A DNA stretch of 64,000 nucleotides from Pseudoxanthomonas wuyuanensis. Its GTDB lineage: Bacteria > Pseudomonadota > Gammaproteobacteria > Xanthomonadales > Xanthomonadaceae. Below the pieces are notes generated by a model that made no database searches, was not told the origin of the DNA, and worked only from the letters and a program-made list of their open reading frames with translations. The DNA is taken from assembly GCF_900215535.1 (NCBI RefSeq), contig NZ_OCND01000004.1, forward strand, positions 124,001 through 188,000, in the 5' to 3' direction. Position 1 is the stretch's first letter. Every line of letters starts with the position of its first letter. Both the position numbers and the translations under genes were made by a program. Below, piece after piece: positions 43,548-52,772 of this stretch.

Positions 43548-43575
43548 TTGAATTGCGTGCATATGCACCTATAAT
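43548..43575 (+). promoter_or_regulatory. marR promoter with palindromic operator in the spacer
   Basis: A -35 TTGAAT (43548-43553) and -10 TATAAT (43570-43575) with a 16-bp spacer. The spacer contains the perfect 12-bp palindrome GTGCATATGCAC (43557-43568). A dimeric regulator bound there would block polymerase directly. The MarR product encoded 31 bp downstream is the obvious candidate. Confidence 0.8.
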
Positions 43576-43605
43576 CCGGCAATCGCTTCGCCGGATTTGC
43601 CGCGC

Positions 43606-44043
43606 ATGGCCGTCACCAGCCCCTGCACCTGCTTTCATCTGCGCCGTGCCAGCCGTCTGGCCACCCAGGTCTACGACCACGAGCTGGCGGCGGTGAATCT
43701 GAGCCTGAACCAGTACTCGATCCTGCGCCGCGCCGAACGCCAGCCGCGCCGGCTCGGCGAACTGGCCGACGAACTGGGCATGGACCGCACCACGCTGACC
43801 CGCAATCTCAAGCCGCTGCTGTCGGCGGCGCTGCTGCAGCAAACCCGTGGGGAAGACGCCCGCCAGCGCCTGATCGGCGTCACCGAACAGGGACGGAGCC
43901 GCCTGCTTGCCGCGCGCCCGTATTGGCAGAAGGCGCAACGCCGCATCGAAGACGCGTTCGGGCAGGAGAACATCGCGCAGTTGCACACCGCCCTGATGGC
44001 GCTGGGCGACCGCCTGCAACCGCACGGCGGAGCCGGCGCATGA
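43606..44043 (+). CDS. MarR-family transcriptional regulator
   Basis: A 145-residue winged-helix repressor: helices RRASRLATQVYDHELAAVNL near 13-32, recognition region LGELADELGMDRTTLTRNLK near 50-69, and the wing GEDARQRLIGVTEQGRSRLL. It is co-transcribed with, and overlaps by ATGA, the MFS transporter gene downstream, a common efflux-control arrangement. The palindrome in its own promoter suggests autorepression relieved by a transporter substrate. Confidence 0.9.
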   Translation: MAVTSPCTCFHLRRASRLATQVYDHELAAVNLSLNQYSILRRAERQPRRLGELADELGMDRTTLTRNLKPLLSAALLQQTRGEDARQRLIGVTEQGRSRLLAARPYWQKAQRRIEDAFGQENIAQLHTALMALGDRLQPHGGAGA

Positions 44044-45278
44044 ACACCGCCCGCGCATCCGCGCATTGGGGCCTGCTGCTGGCGGCGGCGGCAACGTTGA
44101 TGATCACGATGGGCGCGCGCCAGACCACCGGCCTGTTCGTCACCCCCATCCACCAGAGCACCGGCATCGGCATCGCGGCGATCAGCTTTGCGCTGGCCAT
44201 CGGCCAATTCACCTGGGGCGCCGTGCAGCCGTTGTTCGGCGCCATCGCCGACAAGCGCGGTTCCACCGGCGTGCTGATCTTCGGCGCCGTGCTGCTGTCG
44301 CTGGGCCTGGCGCTGACGCCGCTGATGCCATCGCAATGGGGACTGATGTTCACGCTGGGCCTGCTGACCGCCGCCGGTGCCGGCGCCGGCAGTTTCTCGA
44401 TCCTGATCGGCGCCACCGCCGGCCAGATGGCAGCGGAAAAGCGCTCCTTCGCCGCCGGCTTCATCAACGCCGGCGGCTCGCTGGGGCAGTTCGTGTTCGC
44501 TCCGCTGGTGCAGGCGGTGATCGGCGCAGCCGGCTGGGCGGCGGCGATGTACACGCTGGCGGCGACCTCGTTGCTGGCGCTGCCGCTGGCCTGGCCGTTG
44601 CGGCGCAAGCCGGCTCCAACCGCGGGCGCAACCGGCGCAGCCGCGGCGCCTGCCGCCGACGCTGCGGAACTGACCCTGCTTGCGCAACTGCGCATCGCCA
44701 TGCGCGACCGCAGCTACTGGATGCTGCACCTGGGCTTTTTCACCTGCGGCGTGCATATCGCCTTCCTGGTCACCCACCTGCCCGGCGAAATCGCATTATG
44801 CGGACTGCCGGCCAGCGTCTCGGCCGCCTCGATCGCGCTGATCGGCCTGTTCAACGTGGCCGGCAGCCTGAGCGCCGGCGCGCTGGGCCAGCGCTACCGG
44901 ATGAAGTGGATCCTGGCGGCGATGTACGCCAGCCGCGCGGCGATGATTGCGATCTATCTGCTCTCGCCGCCAACACCGATCACGTTCTACGTCTTCGCCG
45001 CCGCGCTGGGCTTTACCTGGCTGGCAACGGTGCCGCCGACCGCCGGCCTGGTCGGCAAGCTGTTCGGCCCGCGCTACCTGGGCACCTTGTTCGGCCTGAC
45101 CCTGCTGTCGCATCAATTGGGCGGCTTCTTCGGCGCCTGGCTGGGCGGCGTGGCGCTGGAACGCTTCGGCGACTATTCGCTGATGTGGTATGCCGACATG
45201 GCGCTGGCGCTGCTGGCCGCCGCGGCCAACCTGCCGATCCGCGAGAAGTCGCCGCGGGTGGCGATGGCGGCGGCGTAG
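44040..45278 (+). CDS. MFS transporter
   Basis: A 412-residue major-facilitator protein with twelve predicted helices. The loop 2-3 motif is present as GAIADKRGSTGVLIFGAVLL, and the centre holds an Ala/Pro-rich cytoplasmic loop (about 190-215). It resembles the monocarboxylate/oxalate-formate-antiporter type (MGARQTTGLFVTPIHQSTGI near 24-43). Substrate unknown. Translation is coupled to marR. REP-type repeats follow. Confidence 0.88.
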   Translation: MNTARASAHWGLLLAAAATLMITMGARQTTGLFVTPIHQSTGIGIAAISFALAIGQFTWGAVQPLFGAIADKRGSTGVLIFGAVLLSLGLALTPLMPSQWGLMFTLGLLTAAGAGAGSFSILIGATAGQMAAEKRSFAAGFINAGGSLGQFVFAPLVQAVIGAAGWAAAMYTLAATSLLALPLAWPLRRKPAPTAGATGAAAAPAADAAELTLLAQLRIAMRDRSYWMLHLGFFTCGVHIAFLVTHLPGEIALCGLPASVSAASIALIGLFNVAGSLSAGALGQRYRMKWILAAMYASRAAMIAIYLLSPPTPITFYVFAAALGFTWLATVPPTAGLVGKLFGPRYLGTLFGLTLLSHQLGGFFGAWLGGVALERFGDYSLMWYADMALALLAAAANLPIREKSPRVAMAAA

Positions 45279-45312
45279 CCGAATCTGTTCCTTGGGAACG
45301 ACTGCGGAACAA

Positions 45313-45461
45313 TTGTGGGAGCGAGGTAAGTCTCGACCGGAAGTCAAGATTCGACACAGTTCAAAGCGAATCGCGGATGATGCCTGACATAGGCGCTTGT
45401 TCACCTATCCGTGTGCAAGAGCTTTTCCGGCTTCCTTTGTCGCGACTCACGTCGCTCCCAC
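45313..45461. repeat. REP-type pair (GGGAGCGACG family), copy 5
   Basis: TTGTGGGAGCGAGGTAAGTC (from 45313) and an inverted copy GTCGCGACTCACGTCGCTCC (45439-45458, continuing CAC), about 100 bp apart. It lies between the convergent MFS and zur genes. No gene is seen in 45279-45489. Confidence 0.7.
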
Positions 45462-45489
45462 GGTACGAACAAACAATACGAACAGTGCG

Positions 45490-45981
45490 TTATGCCGCCG
45501 CCGCGCAGCGCGCGCACAGGCCATGCACTTCCAGGGTCTGCGCCTGCGGCTGGAATCCCAGCGCCTTGGCGCGTTGCTCGAGCTGGGTGACCACATCGTG
45601 GTCCTCCAGTTCCACCGCGCTATGGCAGCGGTCGCAGATCAGGAACGGCACCGAATGCTGGGCGCTGTTGGGGTGATGGCAGGCGATGAACGCGTTGACC
45701 GATTCCAGCTTGTGCACGAACCCGTTGGCCATCAGGAAATCGAGCGCGCGATAGACCGTGGGCGGCGCATCGGCGCCCACGCCCTTGCTGGCGCGCACCC
45801 ATTCCAGCAATTCGTATGCCTTGACCGGCTTGCCGGCGTCGGCAATCAGCTCCAGCACGCGCGCGCGGATCGGCGTCAGCCGCAGGCCGCGCTCCTGGCA
45901 GGCAGCCTGCACCGCGCGCACGAAGGCCTTGGCGTCGCTGACGTGATGCTTGGGGTCTGTGCAGGCGTGCTGGTTCGGCAT
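45490..45981 (-). CDS. zur: Zur, zinc-responsive Fur-family repressor
   Basis: A 163-residue Fur-family protein. The N-terminus is His/Cys-rich (HACTDPKHH). The winged helix lies near residues 20-90 (LRLTPIRARVLELIADAG, PTVYRALDFLMANGFVHKLE). The C-terminal dimerisation domain has ACHHPNSAQHSVPFLICDRC and a second CARC pair, giving the four-cysteine structural zinc site of Zur. It starts 13 bp after gltX and is probably co-transcribed with it. Its likely target is the box at 41127. Confidence 0.9.
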   Translation of the reverse strand: MPNQHACTDPKHHVSDAKAFVRAVQAACQERGLRLTPIRARVLELIADAGKPVKAYELLEWVRASKGVGADAPPTVYRALDFLMANGFVHKLESVNAFIACHHPNSAQHSVPFLICDRCHSAVELEDHDVVTQLEQRAKALGFQPQAQTLEVHGLCARCAAAA

Positions 45982-45994
45982 GGTGGCAATGACC

Positions 45995-47401
45995 TTAACC
46001 GGGATTCCCCGTCTTGATAAGCGCTGCGTCGATGCGTTTCAAGGCCTGCTCGCGCCCGGCCAGGTACACGGTCTGGGAAATATCCGGGCTGACCTGGGTG
46101 CCGGTGATGGCCACGCGCAGTGGCTGCGCCACCTTGCCCATGCCGATTTCCAGCGCCGCGGCGGCATCGTGCAGCGCCGCCGATACCGTTTCCACGCTCC
46201 ATTCGCCCACCGCCGCCAGCAGCTCGCGCGCCTTGCCCAGCGGTGCGGCGGCATTGGCGTTCAGGTGCTTGGCGACGGCGGCTTCATCGTAGCTTTCCAG
46301 CGGCCGGTACCAGACGGCCGCGCGCTCGGCCATTTCCTTCAGCGTCTGCACGCGGTCGCGCATCGCCACCACCACATCGGCGGGTGCCGGGCCCTGCGCC
46401 AGGTCCAGCCCCAACTGGCGCAGTTGATACTCCAGATGCGGAGCGATGCCGGCCGGTTCGTCGCTCTTCAGATAGTGCTGGTTGACCCAGCCCAGCTTGG
46501 CCATGTCCAGCCGCGCGGCCTTGGAATTGACGTCCTCGACCGAAAACAGATCGATCAGTTCCTGCCGGCTGAAGATTTCCTGGTCGCCATGCGACCAGCC
46601 CAGCCGTGCCAGGTAATTGATCAGCGCATGCGGCAGATAGCCGGCCTCCCGGTACTGCATGACATCGGCCGCGCCGGTGCGCTTGGACAGCTTGGCGCCC
46701 TGCTCGTCCAGGATCATCGGCATATGCGAGAACAGCGGCACCGGCGCGCCGAGTGCCTCGTAGATGTTGATCTGGCGCGGCGTGTTGTTGATGTGGTCGT
46801 CGCCGCGGATGACATCGGTGATGCCCATGTCCCAGTCGTCCACCACCACCGCGAAGTTGTAGGTGGGAAAGCCGTCCGGGCGGAAAATCACCATGTCGTC
46901 GAGTTCGCTGTTGCCGATCTCGATGCGGCCCTTGATGCGGTCCTCGAATACCACGCTGCCCTGCAGAGGGTTCTTGAAGCGGATCACCCGATTTGGGTCG
47001 TCGCGATAGGGAAGGTTCATGTCGCGGGCGCGGCCGTCATAGCGCGGCTTTTCCTGCCTGGCCATGGCGGCCTCGCGCATCGCGTCCAGTTCTTCGCGGG
47101 TTTCATAGGCGTAGTAGGCCTTGCCGGCGGCGACCAGTTGCTCGGCCACTTCGCGATAGCGCTCCACGCGCTGGGTCTGGTAGATCGGGCCTTCGTCGTA
47201 GTCCAGACCCAGCCAGTCCATCGCTTCCAGGATCGCGTCGATGGCGCCCTGGGTGCTGCGCTCGCGGTCGGTATCCTCGATGCGCAGGATGAAGTCGCCG
47301 CCGCGGTGGCGCGCCTCCAGCCAACAGTACAGCGCCGTGCGCGCGCCGCCGATGTGCAGGTAGCCGGTGGGACTGGGAGCGAAGCGGGTACGGCAGGTCA
47401 T
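45995..47401 (-). CDS. gltX: Glutamate-tRNA ligase
   Basis: A 468-residue class I synthetase with HIGH-like HIGG ([20 protein letters not shown] near 5-24) and KMSKS-like KLSKR ([10 protein letters not shown] near 240-249), then the anticodon-binding domain. Length and motifs are those of a full-length bacterial GluRS. The start at 47401 is fixed by homology. It diverges from lpxH. Confidence 0.97.
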   Translation of the reverse strand: MTCRTRFAPSPTGYLHIGGARTALYCWLEARHRGGDFILRIEDTDRERSTQGAIDAILEAMDWLGLDYDEGPIYQTQRVERYREVAEQLVAAGKAYYAYETREELDAMREAAMARQEKPRYDGRARDMNLPYRDDPNRVIRFKNPLQGSVVFEDRIKGRIEIGNSELDDMVIFRPDGFPTYNFAVVVDDWDMGITDVIRGDDHINNTPRQINIYEALGAPVPLFSHMPMILDEQGAKLSKRTGAADVMQYREAGYLPHALINYLARLGWSHGDQEIFSRQELIDLFSVEDVNSKAARLDMAKLGWVNQHYLKSDEPAGIAPHLEYQLRQLGLDLAQGPAPADVVVAMRDRVQTLKEMAERAAVWYRPLESYDEAAVAKHLNANAAAPLGKARELLAAVGEWSVETVSAALHDAAAALEIGMGKVAQPLRVAITGTQVSPDISQTVYLAGREQALKRIDAALIKTGNPG

Positions 47402-47573
47402 GAAGGGGTCCGGATGACTGAATGGCGCGATTTTACCGCGCCGCGACGACCTCGCCGCATTCGCTGGCATAGAACGCGCCGCAGCGCGGCGCCAGCCGGC
47501 GGGAGCGCCAGGCTTTTTCGGTGCTCCTGCACGGCTGCGGCCACGGCCTAAGCCCCTGCTGCGGGAGAGCGCC

Positions 47574-47579
47574 TACAAT
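47574..47579 (+). promoter_or_regulatory. -10 box of lpxH, leaderless arrangement
   Basis: TACAAT ends six bases before the lpxH ATG at 47586, so transcription would start at or next to the A of the start codon. There is no Shine-Dalgarno (TCCCCC precedes ATG). No good -35 hexamer is visible. Confidence 0.5.
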
Positions 47580-47585
47580 TCCCCC

Positions 47586-48326
47586 ATGACTACCCTCTTC
47601 ATCTCCGACCTGCATCTGGATGCCGAACGGCCGGCCATCACCGAATTGTTCGGAGCTTTCATGCACCGCGAAGCGCGGCAGGCCGAAGCGCTGTACATCC
47701 TGGGCGATCTGTTCGAGGCCTGGGTCGGCGACGACGACCCGTCGGAAACCGGCGCTTACGTGGCCGACCGGATTCGGGAAGTGGCGGATGCGGGCGTGCC
47801 GGTCTACTTCATCCGCGGCAATCGCGATTTCCTGGTCGGTGACGCGTTTGCGCGCCGCGCGGGAATGCGGATTCTGCCGGATCCGGCCGTGATCGTGCTC
47901 TACGGCTGCCCGCTGCTGCTGATGCACGGCGATCTGCTGTGCAGCGACGACACGGCCTACCAGGCGTTTCGCGCACAGACCCGCAACCCCCAGTGGCAGC
48001 AGCAGTTCCTGGCGCAGCCGTTGGCGGCGCGCCTGGCCTTTGCGGCGCAGGCGCGCGCGGCCAGCCTGGCGCGCCAACAGGGAATGATCCGGAGCGACCG
48101 CGCCCAGTTCGAAACGGTCACCGATGTCACGCCCGCCACCGTCGAGTCGACGCTGGCCCGTTACGGCATCGAAACGCTGATCCACGGCCATACCCATCGC
48201 CCCGCCCTGCACACCTTGCAGGCCGCAGGCCGCGAATGCCGGCGCATCGTGCTGGGCGACTGGTACGAGCAGGGTTCGGTGTTGCGGGCCGATGCGGACG
48301 GCTACCGATTGCAGGCGCTGGCGTAG
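47586..48326 (+). CDS. lpxH: UDP-2,3-diacylglucosamine diphosphatase
   Basis: A 246-residue calcineurin-like phosphoesterase of lipid A synthesis, cleaving UDP-2,3-diacylglucosamine to lipid X on the inner membrane's cytoplasmic face. All metal motifs are present: SDLHLD (near 6-11), [33 protein letters not shown] and [10 protein letters not shown]. Length fits the family. Its stop (TAG) overlaps the GTG start of a lipoprotein gene. Confidence 0.95.
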   Translation: MTTLFISDLHLDAERPAITELFGAFMHREARQAEALYILGDLFEAWVGDDDPSETGAYVADRIREVADAGVPVYFIRGNRDFLVGDAFARRAGMRILPDPAVIVLYGCPLLLMHGDLLCSDDTAYQAFRAQTRNPQWQQQFLAQPLAARLAFAAQARAASLARQQGMIRSDRAQFETVTDVTPATVESTLARYGIETLIHGHTHRPALHTLQAAGRECRRIVLGDWYEQGSVLRADADGYRLQALA

Positions 48327-49027
48327 TGCGCAGCTTCGGGCCGGCACCCGCCGCGCTGCTGGCGGCGGCGCTGGCCGGATGCGCGCATCCGGCCATGCGT
48401 GCCGACGTGGGCGATGCGCCGGCATCGCCCACGACTTCAGTTGCGGCTGCCGGGGATTTTGCAGCCGCGATTCTCAATGGACGCCTGATTGCGGACATCG
48501 AGGACGCCGCCGTGCTTGGCAGCGGACCGTACCGCTACCGTTTCGTGCTGCTGGATGTGCGCAGCGGCGAACCGGCTGCCCATCGCGCCTATGCCCTGTC
48601 CAATCCTGACCGCCGGCTGCCGTTCGTGGCCGAAGAAAAGCAGGTCTACCAGGGCATCACCGATGCCCACGGCCGTACCGATGCGTTCGCGTTCGAGGCA
48701 CCGGTGGCGGCAAACAGCTGGCGCCTGCGCGAGCGGTTCGGCGCTGGCCCTTTCGGAGAACAGATGCGGCTGGTGGATGCCGAAGGCGAACCGGTCGCCG
48801 GAATGGAATATGCCCTGCTCATCTGCGATGCGTCTCCCCGCTACCATCGCGGCATGACCGACGCCGACGGCAATACCGGTTACGCCGCCACCGCGCAGGC
48901 GGCCACGATCATCCTGGGCGTGCGGGGCGCCGATGCCGGCGACGACCAGGACATCGACGCCGAGAAGGACGCCGCCAGCGCCCGCGAAGAGTGCCGGCGC
49001 AGCGCGGCGGCAGAAAACGCGCAGTAG
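48326..49027 (+). CDS. Hypothetical lipoprotein, coupled to lpxH
   Basis: A 233-residue protein starting at GTG within the lpxH stop (TAGTG), with a lipoprotein signal peptide ending LAGC (Cys 19). The rest is soluble beta-rich sequence with Gly/Asp turns (YQGITDAHGRTDAFAFEAPV, MEYALLICDASPRYHRGMTD). The repeated D-A-x-G-x-T pattern resembles Ig-like or carboxypeptidase-regulatory-type surface domains. No family is assigned. It ends in an acidic, Ala-rich tail. It converges on the DUF455 gene with 2 bp between stops. Confidence 0.65.
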   Translation: MRSFGPAPAALLAAALAGCAHPAMRADVGDAPASPTTSVAAAGDFAAAILNGRLIADIEDAAVLGSGPYRYRFVLLDVRSGEPAAHRAYALSNPDRRLPFVAEEKQVYQGITDAHGRTDAFAFEAPVAANSWRLRERFGAGPFGEQMRLVDAEGEPVAGMEYALLICDASPRYHRGMTDADGNTGYAATAQAATIILGVRGADAGDDQDIDAEKDAASAREECRRSAAAENAQ

Positions 49028-49029
49028 CG

Positions 49030-49836
49030 CTATGGCGGCGTTGCCTGCTGACTGAGCGCCGCCAGTTCGTCCTCATCGAAGCCGGCCAGCAAACGGGCTT
49101 CGATGTTGAACGGCCCGTGCAGATAGCCGCCGGCGTATTCCTTCAGCAGTTCGCGGAAGCGCGCGCGCGGATCCGCCCCGGCGCGCTCGCAGTACCAGCG
49201 GAACCAGCGCGAACCGGCAGCGACGTGGGCGATTTCCTCGCGCAGGATGATTTCCAGGATGTCGGCGGTGGCATCGTCGCCCAGCGCACGCAGTTTGGCG
49301 ATCATGCCCGGGGTGACATCCAGACCGCGCGCTTCCAGCACCCGCGGCACCAGTGCCATCCGCGCCAGACCGTCATGCGCGGTTTTTTCGGTCATTTCCC
49401 ACAGGCCGTTGTGGGCGTCGAAATCGCCGTAGTCGTAGCCGAGCTGGCGCAGGCGGTCGCGCAGCAGTACGAAATGGCGCGATTCGTCGTTGGCCACCGC
49501 CACCCAGTCGGCATAGAACGCCGCCGGCAAACCGCGGAACCGATAAGCCGCATCCCAGGCCAGATCGATGGCGTTGAGTTCGATATGGGCAATGGCGTGG
49601 ATAAAGGCCGCCCTGCCCTCCTGGCTGCCCAGTCCCCGGCGCGGAAGCTCGCGCGGGTGCACCAGTGCCGGCCGCATGGGACGACCGGGCATGCCGATGG
49701 GCTGCGGCGGCGGTGCGTTGTCCGGCACCGGCAATTCGCCACGCGCGAATGCGGCGGCATGGCGCTGGGTCAACGCAACCTTGGCGTCCAGGTCCACCGC
49801 ATCCAGGCAGGCGCGCGCGGCTTGGTGGACATCCAT
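49030..49836 (-). CDS. DUF455 ferritin-like protein
   Basis: A 268-residue helical protein of the DUF455 ferritin-like family. Carboxylate/His motifs of a possible di-metal site are visible: AFIHAIAHIELNAIDLAWDA, ANDESRHFVLLRDRLRQLGY, and EIILREEIAHVAAGSRWFRW (E..E..H). Its role is unproven: relatives are linked to tRNA modification and stress. The ATG lies 2 bp after the preceding lipoprotein stop, completing a purF operon tail. Confidence 0.85.
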   Translation of the reverse strand: MDVHQAARACLDAVDLDAKVALTQRHAAAFARGELPVPDNAPPPQPIGMPGRPMRPALVHPRELPRRGLGSQEGRAAFIHAIAHIELNAIDLAWDAAYRFRGLPAAFYADWVAVANDESRHFVLLRDRLRQLGYDYGDFDAHNGLWEMTEKTAHDGLARMALVPRVLEARGLDVTPGMIAKLRALGDDATADILEIILREEIAHVAAGSRWFRWYCERAGADPRARFRELLKEYAGGYLHGPFNIEARLLAGFDEDELAALSQQATPP

Positions 49837-49838
49837 GC

Positions 49839-50441
49839 TCACTGCCGCTGGGAGCCCGTGGAGGCCTCGTCTGCGGCCGCCGGCATCGGTGCCGGCGCGT
49901 CTTGCCGCCGCACCCGCTCGCACGGGTTGTCGCGCAGCTGCAGTTCGCACTGCGTGCGATAGCGGCAGGCAAGATCGAGCAGGCGGCGCCGCTCCCCTGC
50001 CGGCGGCTCGGCCAGCGGAACCGGGTCTAACCGGCCCGGCAGCCCGGCGCCAGGACCGGTGCCGGCGCCGAGCAGGCGCGCCTGGCCGCTGCGGCAGTCG
50101 CGGGCATAGGTCCATTCGCGCGCCTGCGCAGGCGAAACGCCCGCCGGCAGATGATCGCGCAGCCTCACCAGCACGATGTCGTCGCCGACCCGGCTGGCGC
50201 CGGCCAGCGACAGCGGCATCGCATCGCCGGCCGCGGCTGCGTCCAGCGCCCGCTGCTGCGCGGGCGTAAGGTCCATGTCCAGGGTGACCACCCATGCGTG
50301 CGGCAGGCCGCCGTCGCGCAGCCGCGGATCGTCCAGCGAATGCAGCGGCTCGGGTGCATCGGCACGGCCGCAGCTACCCAGCGACAGCGCCATCCCTGCG
50401 GCCAGCGCGGCCGCAGTCCTGCGGCGCGCCGGGCTAGGCAC
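49839..50441 (-). CDS. Hypothetical lipoprotein downstream of purF
   Basis: A 200-residue protein with an Arg-rich N-terminus and a lipobox LGSC (Cys 24). Four further cysteines ([24 protein letters not shown]) may form disulfides in the periplasm. The start is GTG, overlapping the purF stop by 8 bp. There is no recognised family. The coupled position suggests cotranscription with purF and the DUF455 gene, not a role in purine synthesis. Confidence 0.65.
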   Translation of the reverse strand: MPSPARRRTAAALAAGMALSLGSCGRADAPEPLHSLDDPRLRDGGLPHAWVVTLDMDLTPAQQRALDAAAAGDAMPLSLAGASRVGDDIVLVRLRDHLPAGVSPAQAREWTYARDCRSGQARLLGAGTGPGAGLPGRLDPVPLAEPPAGERRRLLDLACRYRTQCELQLRDNPCERVRRQDAPAPMPAAADEASTGSQRQ

Positions 50442-51903
50442 GCCGCTTGCGCTTGGCTTCGTCCGAACGCATCTGCTCGATGCGCTCGAAATAGCCCGGC
50501 TCTATTCCGGTGACGTACCTGCCGTCGAAACAGGACGAGTCGAACTCGGTCAGGGCCGGATTGCCTTCGCGCACCGCCGCCTGCAGATCTTCCAGATCCT
50601 GGTAGATCAACCAGTCGCAGCCCAGGAATTTCTCGATTTCTTCGATGCTGCGGCCGTTGGCGACCAGTTCGTCGACCGCCGGCATGTCGATGCCGTAGAT
50701 GTTGGGGTGGCGCACCGGCGGCGCCGCCGAGGCCAGGTAGACCTTGCGCGCGCCGGCATCGCGCGCCATCTGCACGATCTGCTGGCTGGTGGTGCCGCGC
50801 ACGATGGAATCGTCCACCAGCAGCACCACCCGGTTGCGGAATTCCAGGTTGATCGGATTGAGCTTGCGGCGCACCGATTTAACCCGCTCGCCCTGGCCCG
50901 GCATGATGAAGGTGCGGCCGACGTAGCGGTTCTTGATGAAACCCTCGCGGTACTTCACGTTCAGCACGTTGGAGATTTCCAGCGCCGCGTCGCGCGAGGT
51001 ATCGGGAATCGGGATGATGGTGTCGATGTCGTGATCCGGACGCAGGCGCAGGATCTTCTCACCCAGCTTCACGCCCATGCGCATGCGCGCCTTGTGCACC
51101 GAGACGTTGTCGATCATCGAGTCCGGACGGGCGAAATAGACGTATTCGAAGATGCACGGCGCATGCTGCTGCGGTTCGGCGCAGATCTCGGAAAACAGTT
51201 CGCCGCGGGCGGTGATGACGATGGCCTCGCCCGGCAGCACGTCGCGCACCCGGCTGAATCCCAGGATGTCCAGCGCGGCCGACTCGGAAGCGACAATGTA
51301 TTCGTCGCTGCCGTCATTGTGTACGCGCTTGCCCAGCACCAGCGGACGGATGCCGTTGGGGTCGCGGAACGCCACCAGCCCCAGGCCGAGCACCACGCTG
51401 ACCACCGCATAGCCGCCCTTCACGCGGCGGTGCACGCCGGCGACCGCGCGAATCGCCGCCTCCGGACTCAGCGTGCGCTGCAGGTCCAGCTCGTGCGCGA
51501 ACACGTTCAGCAGCACTTCGCTGTCCGAATCGGTGTTGATGTTGCGGCGATCCTGCGCAAACACGTCCTGGCGCAGCGCGTCGGTATTGATCAGGTTGCC
51601 GTTGTGCGCCAGCGCGATGCCGTACGGCGAATTGACGTAGAACGGCTGCGCCTCGTCCATGCCTTCGGAACCGGCGGTCGGATAACGGCAGTGGGCGATG
51701 CCGACCTTGCCTTCCAGGATGCTCATCGCCTTGGGATTGAACACGTCGCGGACCAGGCCGTTGTCCTTGTGCACGCGCAGGCGGGTGCCATCGGCGGTGG
51801 CGATGCCGGCGGCGTCCTGGCCGCGGTGCTGGAGGACGGTCAGCCCGTCATAGAGCTGCCCGGCAACATTCTGGTTGCCGACGATGCCGACGATACCGCA
51901 CAT
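50434..51903 (-). CDS. purF: Amidophosphoribosyltransferase
   Basis: A 489-residue enzyme that starts purine synthesis by converting PRPP and glutamine to phosphoribosylamine. The Ntn-type glutaminase starts at Cys 2 (MCGIVGIVG) with [11 protein letters not shown] and [10 protein letters not shown]. The phosphoribosyltransferase half has [20 protein letters not shown]. It has the usual length and follows cvpA by 14 bp, the conserved cvpA-purF order. Confidence 0.97.
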   Translation of the reverse strand: MCGIVGIVGNQNVAGQLYDGLTVLQHRGQDAAGIATADGTRLRVHKDNGLVRDVFNPKAMSILEGKVGIAHCRYPTAGSEGMDEAQPFYVNSPYGIALAHNGNLINTDALRQDVFAQDRRNINTDSDSEVLLNVFAHELDLQRTLSPEAAIRAVAGVHRRVKGGYAVVSVVLGLGLVAFRDPNGIRPLVLGKRVHNDGSDEYIVASESAALDILGFSRVRDVLPGEAIVITARGELFSEICAEPQQHAPCIFEYVYFARPDSMIDNVSVHKARMRMGVKLGEKILRLRPDHDIDTIIPIPDTSRDAALEISNVLNVKYREGFIKNRYVGRTFIMPGQGERVKSVRRKLNPINLEFRNRVVLLVDDSIVRGTTSQQIVQMARDAGARKVYLASAAPPVRHPNIYGIDMPAVDELVANGRSIEEIEKFLGCDWLIYQDLEDLQAAVREGNPALTEFDSSCFDGRYVTGIEPGYFERIEQMRSDEAKRKRRA

Positions 51904-51917
51904 GAATACGCTCTCCG

Positions 51918-52667
51918 CTAAGGCTTCGAACCGGGCCGTGCCTGGCCGCTGGATTCGATGTTGGCCGGGTCGGGTTCGCCCGGCCGGATGGCTGCCGGAT
52001 CCTGTCCGACGGGTTCGATATTGGCCGGATCGCCGGCGTTGGCCTCGCGTCGCGGGTCCGCCAGCGGATTGCGCGACGGGTCCAGCGCCTGCGACATCAC
52101 CTGCTTCAACAGCGGCTGCTCCAGCAGCGGCACCGACTCCGCCGATGTCCTACCGGCGCCATTATCGCCCGTCAGCGGGTTGTTGGGTAATTCCAGTTGC
52201 GGCGGCGACCAGTCCGGCAGATGCCCGCGCATCCACTCGACCCCGGGCGTCAGCAGCGGCAGGATCTGCGACTGCTGCCATGCCGGCTCCCGCCGCAGCG
52301 GGGTAAAACTCATCAGCAGCGCCAGCACGCAGGCGATGGCGCCGCCGCGCAGCAGGCCCAGGCCGAAGCCTGCCAAGCGGTCGACGCCGCTCAGATGTGC
52401 GGACCGGACCAGGGTTTTCAAGACCATGCCGACCACGCCCACCACCACCAGCACGCCGATAAAGGTCAGCGCGTAGCCGCCCAGCAGCTCCGAGCCCGAC
52501 GGCGCTGCCCCTTCGGCCAGCCAGCGCGCGGTGTCTTCGCCGAACTGGAACGAGGCCCACGCCGCCAGCAGCCAGGCCGCCGTGGATACGACGATGCCGA
52601 CAAATCCCTTGATCAGACCCAGCAGCGCCGATACGCCGATGATCGCCAGCAGCACCAGATCGATCAT
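51918..52667 (-). CDS. cvpA: CvpA-family membrane protein
   Basis: A 249-residue protein with four membrane helices in the first 150 residues ([37 protein letters not shown]-like [20 protein letters not shown]). The Pro/Gln-rich cytoplasmic tail is longer than in E. coli CvpA (162 residues) and repeats DPANIE at two places. CvpA is needed for colicin V production and bile/envelope tolerance. It lies between the SPOR gene and purF. Confidence 0.9.
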   Translation of the reverse strand: MIDLVLLAIIGVSALLGLIKGFVGIVVSTAAWLLAAWASFQFGEDTARWLAEGAAPSGSELLGGYALTFIGVLVVVGVVGMVLKTLVRSAHLSGVDRLAGFGLGLLRGGAIACVLALLMSFTPLRREPAWQQSQILPLLTPGVEWMRGHLPDWSPPQLELPNNPLTGDNGAGRTSAESVPLLEQPLLKQVMSQALDPSRNPLADPRREANAGDPANIEPVGQDPAAIRPGEPDPANIESSGQARPGSKP

Positions 52668-52772
52668 GTGAACTGAAGCCGTTTTTCCGGACCCAACATC
52701 CTGCCTTCCCTGCGGCCCATATTGCCTCCCTGCGCTGGGGCCGGTTTCAGCCCGTTACCGCGCATCGTGAAC

